Notes under the pieces: model-generated | What the model was told of the DNA's origin: nothing | The model's database searches: none | What the model saw: only the letters and a program-made list of their open reading frames with translations | Shown here: piece after piece, positions 8,846 through 16,701 of the stretch | Numbering within the stretch: position 1 is the stretch's first letter | How the letters are laid out: the number at the start of each line of letters is the position of its first letter | Source: Nocardia sp. alder85J | Lineage (GTDB): Bacteria > Actinomycetota > Actinomycetes > Mycobacteriales > Mycobacteriaceae | Length of the DNA stretch: 64,000 nucleotides | NCBI RefSeq assembly: GCF_020176955.2 | Contig: NZ_JAIUCZ020000009.1 | Span: 62,001-126,000 of the forward strand | Reading direction: 5' to 3' | Program-made: the position numbers and the translations under genes

Positions 8846-8858
8846 TTGGTCATACCAA
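8846..8858. promoter_or_regulatory. FadR-type GntR operator, site 2
   Basis: TTGGTCATACCAA has perfect five-base arms (TTGGT/ACCAA) around a CAT centre, spaced 71 bp (seven helical turns) from site 1. It lies about 95 bp before the GTG at 8954 and probably controls the rightward crotonase operon. Confidence 0.75.
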
Positions 8859-8953
8859 ATTAATGGTTGATTCCAGCCCGGTGGATGGATAGCTTCCGAG
8901 GGGCAGGAGTCGGCCGCGGCAGTGTCGACGAGTAGCTGGGATGCGAGGACGAC

Positions 8954-9739
8954 GTGGCAGAGCTGGCACAGGATGTGGTCACCTGGGAGACGGCCGAACC
9001 GGGGGTCACGGTGGTGACCCTGCAACGGCCACCTGCCAACGCGCTGGGCATTCCGTTGCTCGACGGCATGCACCTCGCGATGGACGCCGCCGAGAAGGCG
9101 GGCGGGGTGAAGGTCATGGTGATCCGCTCGGCCCTGCCCGGATTCTTCGCCGCGGGCGCGGACATCAAGCATCTGTCGACGATCGACGCCGCGACCTTCA
9201 CCGCGTACGGGGACCGGATGCGTGCGGTCAACGATCGGCTCGCGGCGGCGCCGTGGATCTCCATCGCCGCGGTCGACGGCGTCGCGCTGGGGGGCGGCCT
9301 CGAACTCGCCATGGCCTGTACGCTGCGCGTCGCCGGTCCCGGCGGCAGATTCGGCCTGCCGGAGGTCAAGCTGGGTTTGATTCCCGGCGCCGGGGGCAGC
9401 CAGCGGCTCCCGCGGCTGGTCGGGCGGGGCCGGGCTCTCGACATCATGCTGAGTGCCCGGCAGGTGGCAGCCGAGGAGGCCTACCGGATCGGCCTGGTGG
9501 ATCGGCTGACCGACGGTTCCGCGACCGAGGCCGCACTGACGTGGGCCCGCGGCCTGCTCGGTCCGTCGCTGCCGGCCCAACTGGCGGTGGTGCGTACCGT
9601 CGACGCGGCGTTCGATCTGCCGTTCGCCGCGGGCGCGCGATACGAGGTCGACCAGATCCAGGCGCTGTTCGAGGACGGCGAGGCGGCCGAGGGCATCGCC
9701 GCCTTCGTCGAGAAACGCAAGCCACGGTTCCGCCGGTAG
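8954..9739 (+). CDS. enoyl-CoA hydratase (crotonase family)
   Basis: A 261-residue crotonase with both catalytic glutamates of true enoyl-CoA hydratases: Glu117 in GGGLELAMA and Glu137 in FGLPEVKLGLIPGAGGSQRL, 20 residues apart as in the rat enzyme. It should add water to a 2-enoyl-CoA, possibly the ring-unsaturated intermediate that BadH-like dehydrogenases then oxidise (the BadK role). The start is GTG, and the product begins MAELAQDVVTWE. It is the first gene of the second rightward operon and lies just downstream of GntR sites 1 and 2. The family and activity class are well supported; the ring substrate is inferred. Confidence 0.92.
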   Translation: MAELAQDVVTWETAEPGVTVVTLQRPPANALGIPLLDGMHLAMDAAEKAGGVKVMVIRSALPGFFAAGADIKHLSTIDAATFTAYGDRMRAVNDRLAAAPWISIAAVDGVALGGGLELAMACTLRVAGPGGRFGLPEVKLGLIPGAGGSQRLPRLVGRGRALDIMLSARQVAAEEAYRIGLVDRLTDGSATEAALTWARGLLGPSLPAQLAVVRTVDAAFDLPFAAGARYEVDQIQALFEDGEAAEGIAAFVEKRKPRFRR

Positions 9740-9782
9740 TGAGCTGCTCGTTCCCACCTGGTCCACCTCGTTAGGAGCCCGG

Positions 9783-10592
9783 ATGAAAACCCTGGAAGAA
9801 CCGTTCGAAACCCTGCTCACCGAGCAGGTCCGGCCGGGCGTCGTCGTGGTCACGCTGAATCGGCCCGACCGCTACAACGCGATGACCGACACCATGTTCG
9901 TCGAACTCGAGCGTCTCGCCTGGGGGCTCGGGACCGAGGACGACTGCCGTGTGGTCGTCGTGACCGGCGCGGGGAAGGCGTTCTGTTCCGGATACGACCT
10001 GGCCGACGCCGACGCGCTGCCGAGTCTGGGCGCGCTGGGCATGCTGGATCAGCAGGAGCGCGCGGCGCGGGCGCTGAGCGCGATTCGCGCACTCCGGGTA
10101 CCGGTCATCGCCGCGGTGAACGGCCCGGCCGCGGGCGGCGGCCTGGCCCTGGCGCTCGCCGCAGACATTCGCCTGGCCGGCCCCGCGGCGAAGTTCAATG
10201 CCGCCTTCGTGCGGATCGGCCTGTCCGCGGGCGATCTGGGCACTTCGTGGTTGCTGACCCGTCTGATCGGACCGGCGAAGACGAGCGAGATCTGTTTCAC
10301 CGGAAGGATCGTCGACGCGGCGGAGGCGGCGGAGCTGGGCATCGTCAACGCGGTGGGCGACGGGGACGTCGTCTCCGACGCACTCGCGCTCGCGGACCTG
10401 ATCGTCGCGAATTCGCCTGGCGGCGTGCAGTTGTCGAAGCGTGCCCTGCAAGCGAACCTCGAGGTCGGCTCCTACGCCGCGGCCCTCGAGCTGGAGAACC
10501 GGGGACAAGCCCTGCTGACCCGCAGCCCGGACATGACGGAGGCGCTGACCGCGTTCAAGGAGAAGCGTCCTCCCGTCTTCGAGGGCAAATAG
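9783..10592 (+). CDS. crotonase-family protein (atypical active site)
   Basis: A 269-residue crotonase-fold protein with the oxyanion-hole segments FCSGYDLAD and GPAAGGGLALALAADIRLA. The first catalytic Glu of hydratases is replaced (GGGLALA), and the second position is Asp151 in LSAGDLGTSW. This pattern is common among EchA paralogues that act as isomerases or have unassigned functions. It is closely related to the next gene, including the shared VQLSKRAL and SYAAALELENRGQALL segments, so the pair arose by tandem duplication. It follows the hydratase gene after 43 bp with an AGGAG ribosome site before the ATG. Confidence 0.9.
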   Translation: MKTLEEPFETLLTEQVRPGVVVVTLNRPDRYNAMTDTMFVELERLAWGLGTEDDCRVVVVTGAGKAFCSGYDLADADALPSLGALGMLDQQERAARALSAIRALRVPVIAAVNGPAAGGGLALALAADIRLAGPAAKFNAAFVRIGLSAGDLGTSWLLTRLIGPAKTSEICFTGRIVDAAEAAELGIVNAVGDGDVVSDALALADLIVANSPGGVQLSKRALQANLEVGSYAAALELENRGQALLTRSPDMTEALTAFKEKRPPVFEGK

Positions 10593-10625
10593 CACAGCAG
10601 GACATCAGCGACGTGAGGCCGAGAC

Positions 10626-11435
10626 ATGATTGATTTTCCCGTTCTGGAGACGCTGACCTTCGAGGAGGTGGAGCCGGACATCGGTATTCTGCGCATCAAC
10701 CGGCCAGACCGGTTGAACTCGCAGACCGTCACGATGTTCCACGAGTACCTGGCCGCCGGCCGGGCGCTACGGGACAGCGGGTTGCGCGCGCTCATCGTCA
10801 CCGGTGCGGGCGAGCGGGCCTTCTGTGCCGGATTCGACATCGACGAGATCCAGGTGATCACCGAGATGGGGGTCCGGGAATTCCTCAAGTTCCAGGAGAC
10901 CGCGACCGGCGGTATCCAGTCGATCCGGCATCTGCCGTTTCCGGTGATCGCCGCCATCCACGGCCCGGCGACCGGCGGCGGCATGGCGCTGGCACTCGCC
11001 GCCGACATCCGGCTCGCCGCACCGACTCTCAAGATGAGTGCCGCGTTCGTCAAGGTCGGGTTGTCGATGGGGGAACTCGGTACGTCGTACAACCTCACGC
11101 GCCTGGTCGGCCCGGCCCGCGCCGCCGAGATCGGTTACACCGCACGCATTGTCGAAGCGGAGGAAGCCCAGCGCATCGGACTGGTCAACCGCGTGGTGCC
11201 GTCGGAGCGACTGCTGGACGAGGCGCTCGGCATGGCATGGCAGATCGCGCAGAATTCGCCCGGCGGAGTGCGGATGTCCAAGCGTGCCATTCAGCGCAAC
11301 ACCGAGATCGGCTCGTACGCGGCGGCTCTCGAACTCGAGAATCGCGGTCAGGCACTGCTCACCCGGACCGACGACATGCCCGAAGCGCTGGCTGCCTTCA
11401 AGGAGAAGCGCACCCCACACTTCACCGGCCGGTGA
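10626..11435 (+). CDS. crotonase-family protein, tandem paralogue
   Basis: A 269-residue crotonase resembling its left neighbour across the whole length. It has FCAGFDIDEI and GPATGGGMALALAADIRLA at the oxyanion hole, and Glu150 in SMGELGTSYNL where the neighbour has Asp. The first hydratase Glu is again missing, so single-acid/base chemistry such as isomerisation or retro-Claisen cleavage is as likely as hydration. The two copies differ enough at the active site to suggest different steps of one pathway. It is 33 bp after the previous stop and 6 bp before the kinase gene. Confidence 0.9.
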   Translation: MIDFPVLETLTFEEVEPDIGILRINRPDRLNSQTVTMFHEYLAAGRALRDSGLRALIVTGAGERAFCAGFDIDEIQVITEMGVREFLKFQETATGGIQSIRHLPFPVIAAIHGPATGGGMALALAADIRLAAPTLKMSAAFVKVGLSMGELGTSYNLTRLVGPARAAEIGYTARIVEAEEAQRIGLVNRVVPSERLLDEALGMAWQIAQNSPGGVRMSKRAIQRNTEIGSYAAALELENRGQALLTRTDDMPEALAAFKEKRTPHFTGR

Positions 11436-11441
11436 GCCGAG

Positions 11442-12533
11442 ATGAGCTGGGACTGGACTGCTGAGACTCGAAAAGCGCTGCAAGAGTTCTTGATCGGTCA
11501 CGACATCCTGTCGGGACCGATCACGACCAGAGGTATCGGGGACGGGCACTCGAACCTGACCTTCCTGGTCACCGGTGGCGACACCAGCGTCGTCGTGCGC
11601 CGCCCGCCGCCTCCGCCGCTTCCCCCGGGCGCCAACGACATGCTCCGGGAAGCGACACTGCTGACGGCACTGCACTCGACCGCGGTACCGGTACCGGAAG
11701 TTCTCGCCGTCGCCCAGGCGGGCGAGGTGCTGGACGTGCCGTTCTACGTGATGAGCTTCGCCCCGGGTCCCGTGGTGACCGCGCGCACCCCGGCACCGCT
11801 GGACACACCCGATCAGCGTCGATCGATCGGCTACAGCATGATCGACACGCTCGCTGACCTGCACGAAGTGGATTGGCGCGCAGTCGGACTCGAACGACTC
11901 GGCCGGCCCGAGGGCTTCAATGCCAGGCATCTGGATCGGATGCGCCGGCTCGTCGCGGACGAACAGGGGGCTCCGCCGCCCGACTTCGCCGATGTCGACG
12001 CGTGGCTGGCGGCGAATACGCCACCGGAATCGGATGCGGCGCTTGTTCATTGCGATTTCCGGATCGGCAACGTCGTACTCGCGCCGGATGCCCCGGGCCG
12101 CATTCGGGCGGTGCTCGACTGGGAACTGGCGACGATCGGCGATCCGCTGCTGGACGTCGGTTACCTGCTGGCGACGGTGCCGGAACCGGGGCGGTCGATG
12201 AATCCGACCGCCGAACTCGGCGCCGCGCTGCTCGAGGACGGGTATCCGTCGAAAGACGAACTCGTGCAACGGTATCGCGACCGGACCGGACGAGATCTGA
12301 AAGACCTCGCCTGGTACACGACACTCGCGCTGTGGAAACTGGCCGTCCTGTACGAATACAGCCGCCGCCGCGTACTCGACGGGATCGGTGATCCCTATTA
12401 CTCCGACCCCGCGCTGGTACAGCGCTTTCTCGAGGACGCCCGGCGTGCGGCCGGATCGGCGGCCGCCGACGCGACCCGTCGACAGTCGCGCGATTCGACG
12501 CGTCACGCCTGCCCCCACAAGGAGTTTCGATGA
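11442..12533 (+). CDS. APH-fold phosphotransferase (ACAD11/LvaA-type)
   Basis: A 363-residue member of the aminoglycoside phosphotransferase fold. The catalytic loop is LVHCDFRIGNVVL (His203, Asp205, Asn210), followed by the metal-binding LDWELATIGDP (Asp226). The N-terminal lobe has an IGDGHSNLTFLV phosphate loop. Proteins of this type beside acyl-CoA dehydrogenases include LvaA of levulinate catabolism and the kinase domain of human ACAD11, which phosphorylate a hydroxyacyl-CoA so that its hydroxyl can be removed. A similar role fits here, but antibiotic resistance is unlikely. Its stop overlaps the next ATG by four bases. Confidence 0.87.
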   Translation: MSWDWTAETRKALQEFLIGHDILSGPITTRGIGDGHSNLTFLVTGGDTSVVVRRPPPPPLPPGANDMLREATLLTALHSTAVPVPEVLAVAQAGEVLDVPFYVMSFAPGPVVTARTPAPLDTPDQRRSIGYSMIDTLADLHEVDWRAVGLERLGRPEGFNARHLDRMRRLVADEQGAPPPDFADVDAWLAANTPPESDAALVHCDFRIGNVVLAPDAPGRIRAVLDWELATIGDPLLDVGYLLATVPEPGRSMNPTAELGAALLEDGYPSKDELVQRYRDRTGRDLKDLAWYTTLALWKLAVLYEYSRRRVLDGIGDPYYSDPALVQRFLEDARRAAGSAAADATRRQSRDSTRHACPHKEFR

Positions 12534-13552
12534 CAAGCACATCCGGTGGCATCTTTCACGATCCGCTGGTCGGACCGGAGATCATCGATCTACCGAACGG
12601 GTTCTTCGATCGCCTGATGTTCAACCTGCATCCGGTGGACACCCTCGAGCCCTCGGTGATCATGGGCTTCGGTATCTACCCGGCCCGGGACACCGCCGAC
12701 GGGTTCGTGGTCGTGAGCGGCGCCGGCGAGCAGCGCAACCTGCGCTTCTCCACGCTGCTGAGCGCGACGGATCGCGACGGCGCCGGGCCCTTCCGCTTCG
12801 AGGTGGTGGAGCCGAATCGACTCTGGCGGCTTCGTTTGGGCCCCAACGAGATCGGCACCGAATTCGATTTGGGCTGGCGTGCGCGGACTCCGGCGTGGTC
12901 CGGTTCGGTGGCGGTCGCGAACACCTCCGCCGAGCACACCTCGTTCGACCACCTCTTCCAGTCCGGCCGGTACGAGGGGACACTGCGGATCGACGGCCGG
13001 CGCTACGACGTGGACGGCTGGTACGGGCAGCGTGACCGCTCCCGCGGCGTGCGCACCATGTCGGGGGGCCAGGGCTTGCACGTCTGGTACCAGGCTCAGT
13101 TCCCGGACTTCTCGATCGGCTTCCTGCTCGTGGAAACCCGTGCGCAGGAAAGGATTCTGCTGGAAGGGGCCGTCATGCACGAGAGCGGCGTCCTGGACCC
13201 GATCACGGATGTCCGGCACGCCCTGGTCTTCACCCCCGATCTGGATCTGGTCGAGGGGGATGTCGTGGTCGAGACGGCCGCGGGGCAGCGGTACGTCGTC
13301 CATGCCGACGGCCGCGCGGGCGGAGGTTATATGGCGGGCGCCGGTTACGGTGGCCACCACGGTGTTTCGGCGGGGGCCGATCGCATCGAATCCGATCGTT
13401 ATCCGCTCGACGGTTCGGTGTCGCCGCGTGCGCTGGATTCGGCGCTGACCGATCGGCTGTGCGCATTCACCCTCGGCGATGTACGCGGCTCGGGGATCCT
13501 TGAATTCGCCTCGACCCGCAGCAGCAGGTACCGGTATCGCCCGACGCTCTGA
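12530..13552 (+). CDS. CrtC/AttH lipocalin-like protein (DUF7064/DUF7065 type)
   Basis: A 340-residue protein without signal peptide or membrane segment. It is rich in beta strands and carries DGWYGQRDRSRGVR near residue 165, the motif I associate with the DUF7064/DUF7065 pair of CrtC/AttH-like lipocalin folds. Such proteins often sit beside APH-type kinases and acyl-CoA genes in actinobacteria, and their biochemical role is unknown. CrtC relatives hydrate double bonds, so a hydratase-like or binding role is possible but unproven. It overlaps the kinase gene by four bases and ends the operon just before a strong hairpin. Confidence 0.75.
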   Translation: MTSTSGGIFHDPLVGPEIIDLPNGFFDRLMFNLHPVDTLEPSVIMGFGIYPARDTADGFVVVSGAGEQRNLRFSTLLSATDRDGAGPFRFEVVEPNRLWRLRLGPNEIGTEFDLGWRARTPAWSGSVAVANTSAEHTSFDHLFQSGRYEGTLRIDGRRYDVDGWYGQRDRSRGVRTMSGGQGLHVWYQAQFPDFSIGFLLVETRAQERILLEGAVMHESGVLDPITDVRHALVFTPDLDLVEGDVVVETAAGQRYVVHADGRAGGGYMAGAGYGGHHGVSAGADRIESDRYPLDGSVSPRALDSALTDRLCAFTLGDVRGSGILEFASTRSSRYRYRPTL

Positions 13553-13582
13553 TCGCAGTTTACGCCACGACGGAGAAAACCG

Positions 13583-13617
13583 GAGAGGGTGCGCATCTTG
13601 TGGATGCGCACCCTCTC
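13583..13617. terminator. bidirectional hairpin terminator
   Basis: A perfect 15-bp inverted repeat (13583-13597 and 13603-13617) with a 5-base loop. It lies 30 bp after the rightward operon's last stop and 23 bp after the leftward operon's last stop. It can terminate both convergent operons; no clear U-tract follows, as is usual in actinomycetes. Confidence 0.85.
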
Positions 13618-13640
13618 TCGTTCGGTGCAGGCGGTGGGTT

Positions 13641-14537
13641 TCACACGCTTCGCTGAGCCTTGCTGGACTCGGAGGCGGCCTTGCTCGTTTCCTTGATCTG
13701 CTGCCAATCGGCGTCGGTCAGGCTCGTCAGGCCCGCGAATGTGCCGGGGCCGGCCAGCATCTGCCCGCCGTCCATGGCGATGGTCTGGCCGGTCAGATAG
13801 TCGCACGCGCCCGACAGCAGAAACATCGTCAGGTTGGCCAGTTCCTCGATCGTTCCGGGGCGCCCGGCCGGGATCTGATCGGCCTGGGTGGCGCCGACCG
13901 AGGATTTGTCGGTGGGATTGAGCATCTCCCAGGCGTAATCGGTGGGGATGGGCCCGGGGGCGAGGGCGTTCACCCGAATCCCGTACTTCGCCCATTCCAC
14001 GGCCAGCGACATCGTCATCGAATGCACCGCGGCCTTGGCCATGGCGGACGGGACGACGAAAGCGGACCCCGTCCATACCCACGTGGTAAGCGTCGACAGG
14101 ACGGAGCCGGGCAGCCCCTCGGCGATCCAGCGCTTGCCCGCGGCGTGGGTGGTGTGGAAGGAGCCGTTCATCACGGTGCTCGTGATCGCCTGGAACGCAC
14201 GAGGACTCAGGTCCTTGGTCTGCGCGATGAAGTTGGCTGCCGCATTGTTCACCACACCCGTCAGCGGGCCGTACTCGGACCAGATCCGGTCCATCGTGGC
14301 GTCGACGTTCTCGTAGTCTCGCACGTCCACGGTATGATAATGCACCGATCCGGGCCGGGCGGCGGATGCCTCGGCCGCCGCCTCGGCGAGGACCGCCGCA
14401 CGCCGTCCCCACAGATGCACCTCGGCTCCGTGCTCCACGAGGTGCCGCGCCACACCGCGGCCGAGCCCGGTGCCACCGCCGGTGATCAGAATTCGCTTCC
14501 CGGACAACAGCGTCGGCGAGAAGATCGTGTCGGTCAT
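13641..14537 (-). CDS. SDR, 2,4-dienoyl-CoA reductase type
   Basis: A 298-residue SDR closely resembling mitochondrial 2,4-dienoyl-CoA reductase (DECR1). Shared elements are ITGGGTGLGRG at the cofactor site, NNAAANFI instead of NNAG, FVVPSAMAKAAV with Ser in place of the usual Tyr four residues before Lys, and APGPIPT followed by IPAGRPGTIEELANL. It would reduce a dienoyl-CoA, or in reverse oxidise an unsaturated ring acyl-CoA. It is the last gene of the leftward operon. Two adjacent ATGs are possible (14540 and 14537); the second is better spaced from the GAGGGG ribosome site. Confidence 0.9.
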   Translation of the reverse strand: MTDTIFSPTLLSGKRILITGGGTGLGRGVARHLVEHGAEVHLWGRRAAVLAEAAAEASAARPGSVHYHTVDVRDYENVDATMDRIWSEYGPLTGVVNNAAANFIAQTKDLSPRAFQAITSTVMNGSFHTTHAAGKRWIAEGLPGSVLSTLTTWVWTGSAFVVPSAMAKAAVHSMTMSLAVEWAKYGIRVNALAPGPIPTDYAWEMLNPTDKSSVGATQADQIPAGRPGTIEELANLTMFLLSGACDYLTGQTIAMDGGQMLAGPGTFAGLTSLTDADWQQIKETSKAASESSKAQRSV

Positions 14538-14575
14538 CATGCCCCTCGTAGCTCGATGGTTGTTCGGCGATCCGC

Positions 14576-15712
14576 TCACAAGCCGATGTGTTTGGCGATG
14601 ATCTCGCGCTGAATTTCGTTGGCACCACCGTAGATCGGCGGTGCCAGGGCGCGCCGCACCTGGCCCTCCATACCGTATTCGCGGGCATAGCCGTAGCCGC
14701 CCATCATCTGCATCGCTTCCAGGGTCGCGTTCTTGGCGACCTCGGTGCACCGCATCTTCGCCATCGCGCTCTCCCGGGCGAGATCGTCTTCCAGCCCCGC
14801 GTCGATCTTCGTCGCCACGTCGTAGACGAACGTGCGCGCCAGTTCGACATCGGTGGCGAGGTCGGCGAGGCGATGCCGAAGGGCCTGGAAGCTGGCGAGG
14901 GGACGGCCGAACTGCTCGCGTTCCCGCGCGTACGCGACCACATCGTCTAGGGCGCGCCGGGCACCGCCGATGCTCATCGCGGCGATGATCAGACGCTCGA
15001 TGGACAGTCCGCGCATGAGCTGTTTCCACCCGTTGCGCGCCTCGCCCACCACCGCGGACACCGGGACCTCGACATCGCTGAAGAACACGTCGTTGCAGGT
15101 GTGCGCTTCCATCGTCTCGATGGCGCGGATCGTCAGACCGGGTGCATCGGCCGGCACCATGAGCAGTGTCATGCCCTGATGCTTGGTGCCGGAACCGTCC
15201 TCGCGGGCCAGGACGAGGATGTGCTGCGCCACGTGCGCCGCGGAGATCCACGTCTTCTGGCCGTTGATCAGGTAGCGGTCCCCGTCGAGGCGGGCGCTGA
15301 CCCGCAGTCCGGCGAGGTCCGATCCCGCGCCCGGCTCGCTGAGCGCGATCGCCTCGAGGCGCCCGGCGGTGAGATTGGCGACGATCGTCTTCTTCTGCTC
15401 GTCGGTGCCCCAGCGCAGGTACGTCTGCGCCGCGGTGAGACCCGTGGAGTAACCCGTGATGGGCGCCAAGCCGCGGGCGGACTCCTCGAGGAAGATGCAC
15501 TCGTCGACGAATCCGGCCCCGCCGCCGCCGAACTGCGCGGGCAGCGAAACTCCCAGCCACCCGTTGCGGGCCATATCGGCCAGTACCTGGGGACTGTTGG
15601 ACAAAGTCCCGCCCTCGGTCACCGCATCACGTTGCGCGACTGTCGCGAGCCGGCTGCGGCAGTACCCGGAGACTGCCGCCGCGAACTCGCGCTGTTCTAC
15701 CGAGAACTGCAT
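14576..15712 (-). CDS. acyl-CoA dehydrogenase
   Basis: A 378-residue acyl-CoA dehydrogenase with ALSEPGAGSDLAGL in the beta domain, EQFGRPLASFQALRHRLAD and MMGGYGYAREYGME. The catalytic loop is IYGGANEIQ, with Gly where medium-chain enzymes have Glu. GLSIERLIIA carries a Glu at the helix-G position used by isovaleryl-CoA dehydrogenase, so that residue is the likely base. In context it may oxidise a cyclohexanecarboxyl-CoA-like substrate to the ring-unsaturated form. The ATG at 15712 begins MQFSVEQREF and comes one base after the stop of the upstream BadI gene. Confidence 0.93.
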   Translation of the reverse strand: MQFSVEQREFAAAVSGYCRSRLATVAQRDAVTEGGTLSNSPQVLADMARNGWLGVSLPAQFGGGGAGFVDECIFLEESARGLAPITGYSTGLTAAQTYLRWGTDEQKKTIVANLTAGRLEAIALSEPGAGSDLAGLRVSARLDGDRYLINGQKTWISAAHVAQHILVLAREDGSGTKHQGMTLLMVPADAPGLTIRAIETMEAHTCNDVFFSDVEVPVSAVVGEARNGWKQLMRGLSIERLIIAAMSIGGARRALDDVVAYAREREQFGRPLASFQALRHRLADLATDVELARTFVYDVATKIDAGLEDDLARESAMAKMRCTEVAKNATLEAMQMMGGYGYAREYGMEGQVRRALAPPIYGGANEIQREIIAKHIGL

Positions 15713-15713
15713 C

Positions 15714-16508
15714 TCACTTCCCTCGGAACGGCGTGAAATCGGGCTTGCGCTTCTCGTTGAAGGCGTTGATACCCTCCTGCGCTTCCGGAGTCTCACCGAA
15801 CATCGCCAGTGTCGAGTAGGCCATGTTGCCGATGCTGACGAAGTGCTCGGTGTCGGTGTTCATCGACTGCTTGAGGACCTTCAGCGCCGTGGGAGAGAAG
15901 TCGAGCATCTGATCGGCCCAGGCACGCACCTCCGCCTCGAGCTCGGCAGCGGGAACGACCTTGTTGACCAGGCCCCACTCCAGGGCCTCCTGCGCCGACA
16001 GCCGGCGGAGCATGAACCAGATCTCTCGGGCCCGCTTCTCTCCGACGACGCGGGCCAGATAGCCGGAGCCGAGGCCGGCGTCGAAGGAGCCGACCCGCGG
16101 ACCGTTCTGCCCGAACTGCGCGGTGTCCGCGGCGATCGTCAGGTCGCACAGCACGTGCAGTACATGGCCGCCGCCGATCGCGAGGCCGTTGACCGCCGCG
16201 ATGACCGGCTTGGGAGTGTCGCGGATGACGCGGTGCAGGGCCTCGACCTCGAACAATCCGCTCGCCGACGGCCCGTAGTCGCCGGTTTCCATCCGCTGCT
16301 TCTGGTCGCCGCCCGCGCAGAACGCCTTGTCGCCGGCGCCGGTCAGAGCGATGACCCCCACCTCACCGCTCGCCCAGGCGCGTTTGAAGGCCATGACCAG
16401 TTCGTCGACCGTCTGGGCGCGGAAGGCGTTGTAGCGCTCCGGGCGGTTGATGGTGATCCATGCCAGTCCGTTGTCCACCTTGTAGGTGATATCGGTGAAT
16501 TCGGTCAT
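15714..16508 (-). CDS. badI: 2-ketocyclohexanecarboxyl-CoA hydrolase (BadI-like)
   Basis: A 264-residue crotonase whose whole length matches BadI of alicyclic acid degradation as I recall it: WITINRPERYNAFRAQT, FCAGGDQKQRM, IRDTPKPVIAAVNGLAIGGG, GPRVGSFDAGLGSGYLAR, KRAREIWFMLRRLS and an FNEKRKPDF ending. BadI opens the ring of 2-ketocyclohexanecarboxyl-CoA with water to give pimelyl-CoA, which then enters beta-oxidation. It is the first gene of a leftward operon with a dehydrogenase and a dienoyl-CoA-reductase-like SDR. The MenB-like gene at 6056-6898 is a second, more distant ring-cleaving candidate. The substrate may be a substituted ring. Confidence 0.87.
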   Translation of the reverse strand: MTEFTDITYKVDNGLAWITINRPERYNAFRAQTVDELVMAFKRAWASGEVGVIALTGAGDKAFCAGGDQKQRMETGDYGPSASGLFEVEALHRVIRDTPKPVIAAVNGLAIGGGHVLHVLCDLTIAADTAQFGQNGPRVGSFDAGLGSGYLARVVGEKRAREIWFMLRRLSAQEALEWGLVNKVVPAAELEAEVRAWADQMLDFSPTALKVLKQSMNTDTEHFVSIGNMAYSTLAMFGETPEAQEGINAFNEKRKPDFTPFRGK

Positions 16509-16550
16509 CAGACTCCGGTGTCCTTCCGTGCGGTGCGGGGGTCGATGTTG

Positions 16551-16569
16551 TGGTCATTAGGACTGACCA
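16551..16569. promoter_or_regulatory. inverted repeat TGGTCA-N7-TGACCA upstream of the badI operon
   Basis: Perfect six-base arms (16551-16556 and 16564-16569) lie 43 bp upstream of the badI ATG, where a repressor would cover the promoter. On the minus strand it reads TGGTCAGTCC, the same 10-mer as the site at 810-819 before the first operon's dehydrogenase. Confidence 0.55.
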
Positions 16570-16690
16570 TTTGCACAACAGTAACGTTAGACGAGTCCTG
16601 CGTGCAAGAGTGCAAGGTGTGTGCGGGTATTCGCGGGCATGCTGGCCTCGGCGAAGCGCAGGCCGGACGGCCGTGGCATGAGAGGAGCTG

Positions 16691-16701
16691 TGGTCATACC
16701 A
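16691..16701. promoter_or_regulatory. FadR-type GntR operator, site 3
   Basis: TGGTCATACCA is identical to the core of the operator at 8847-8857, about 180 bp upstream of the badI start. It suggests that the GntR regulator at 7980-8753 also controls the leftward operon. Confidence 0.65.

Noticed and set aside
11442..12533. Aminoglycoside resistance kinase
   Set aside because: The fold is right, but its place inside an acyl-CoA operon and its similarity to ACAD11/LvaA-type proteins make a catabolic role far likelier.
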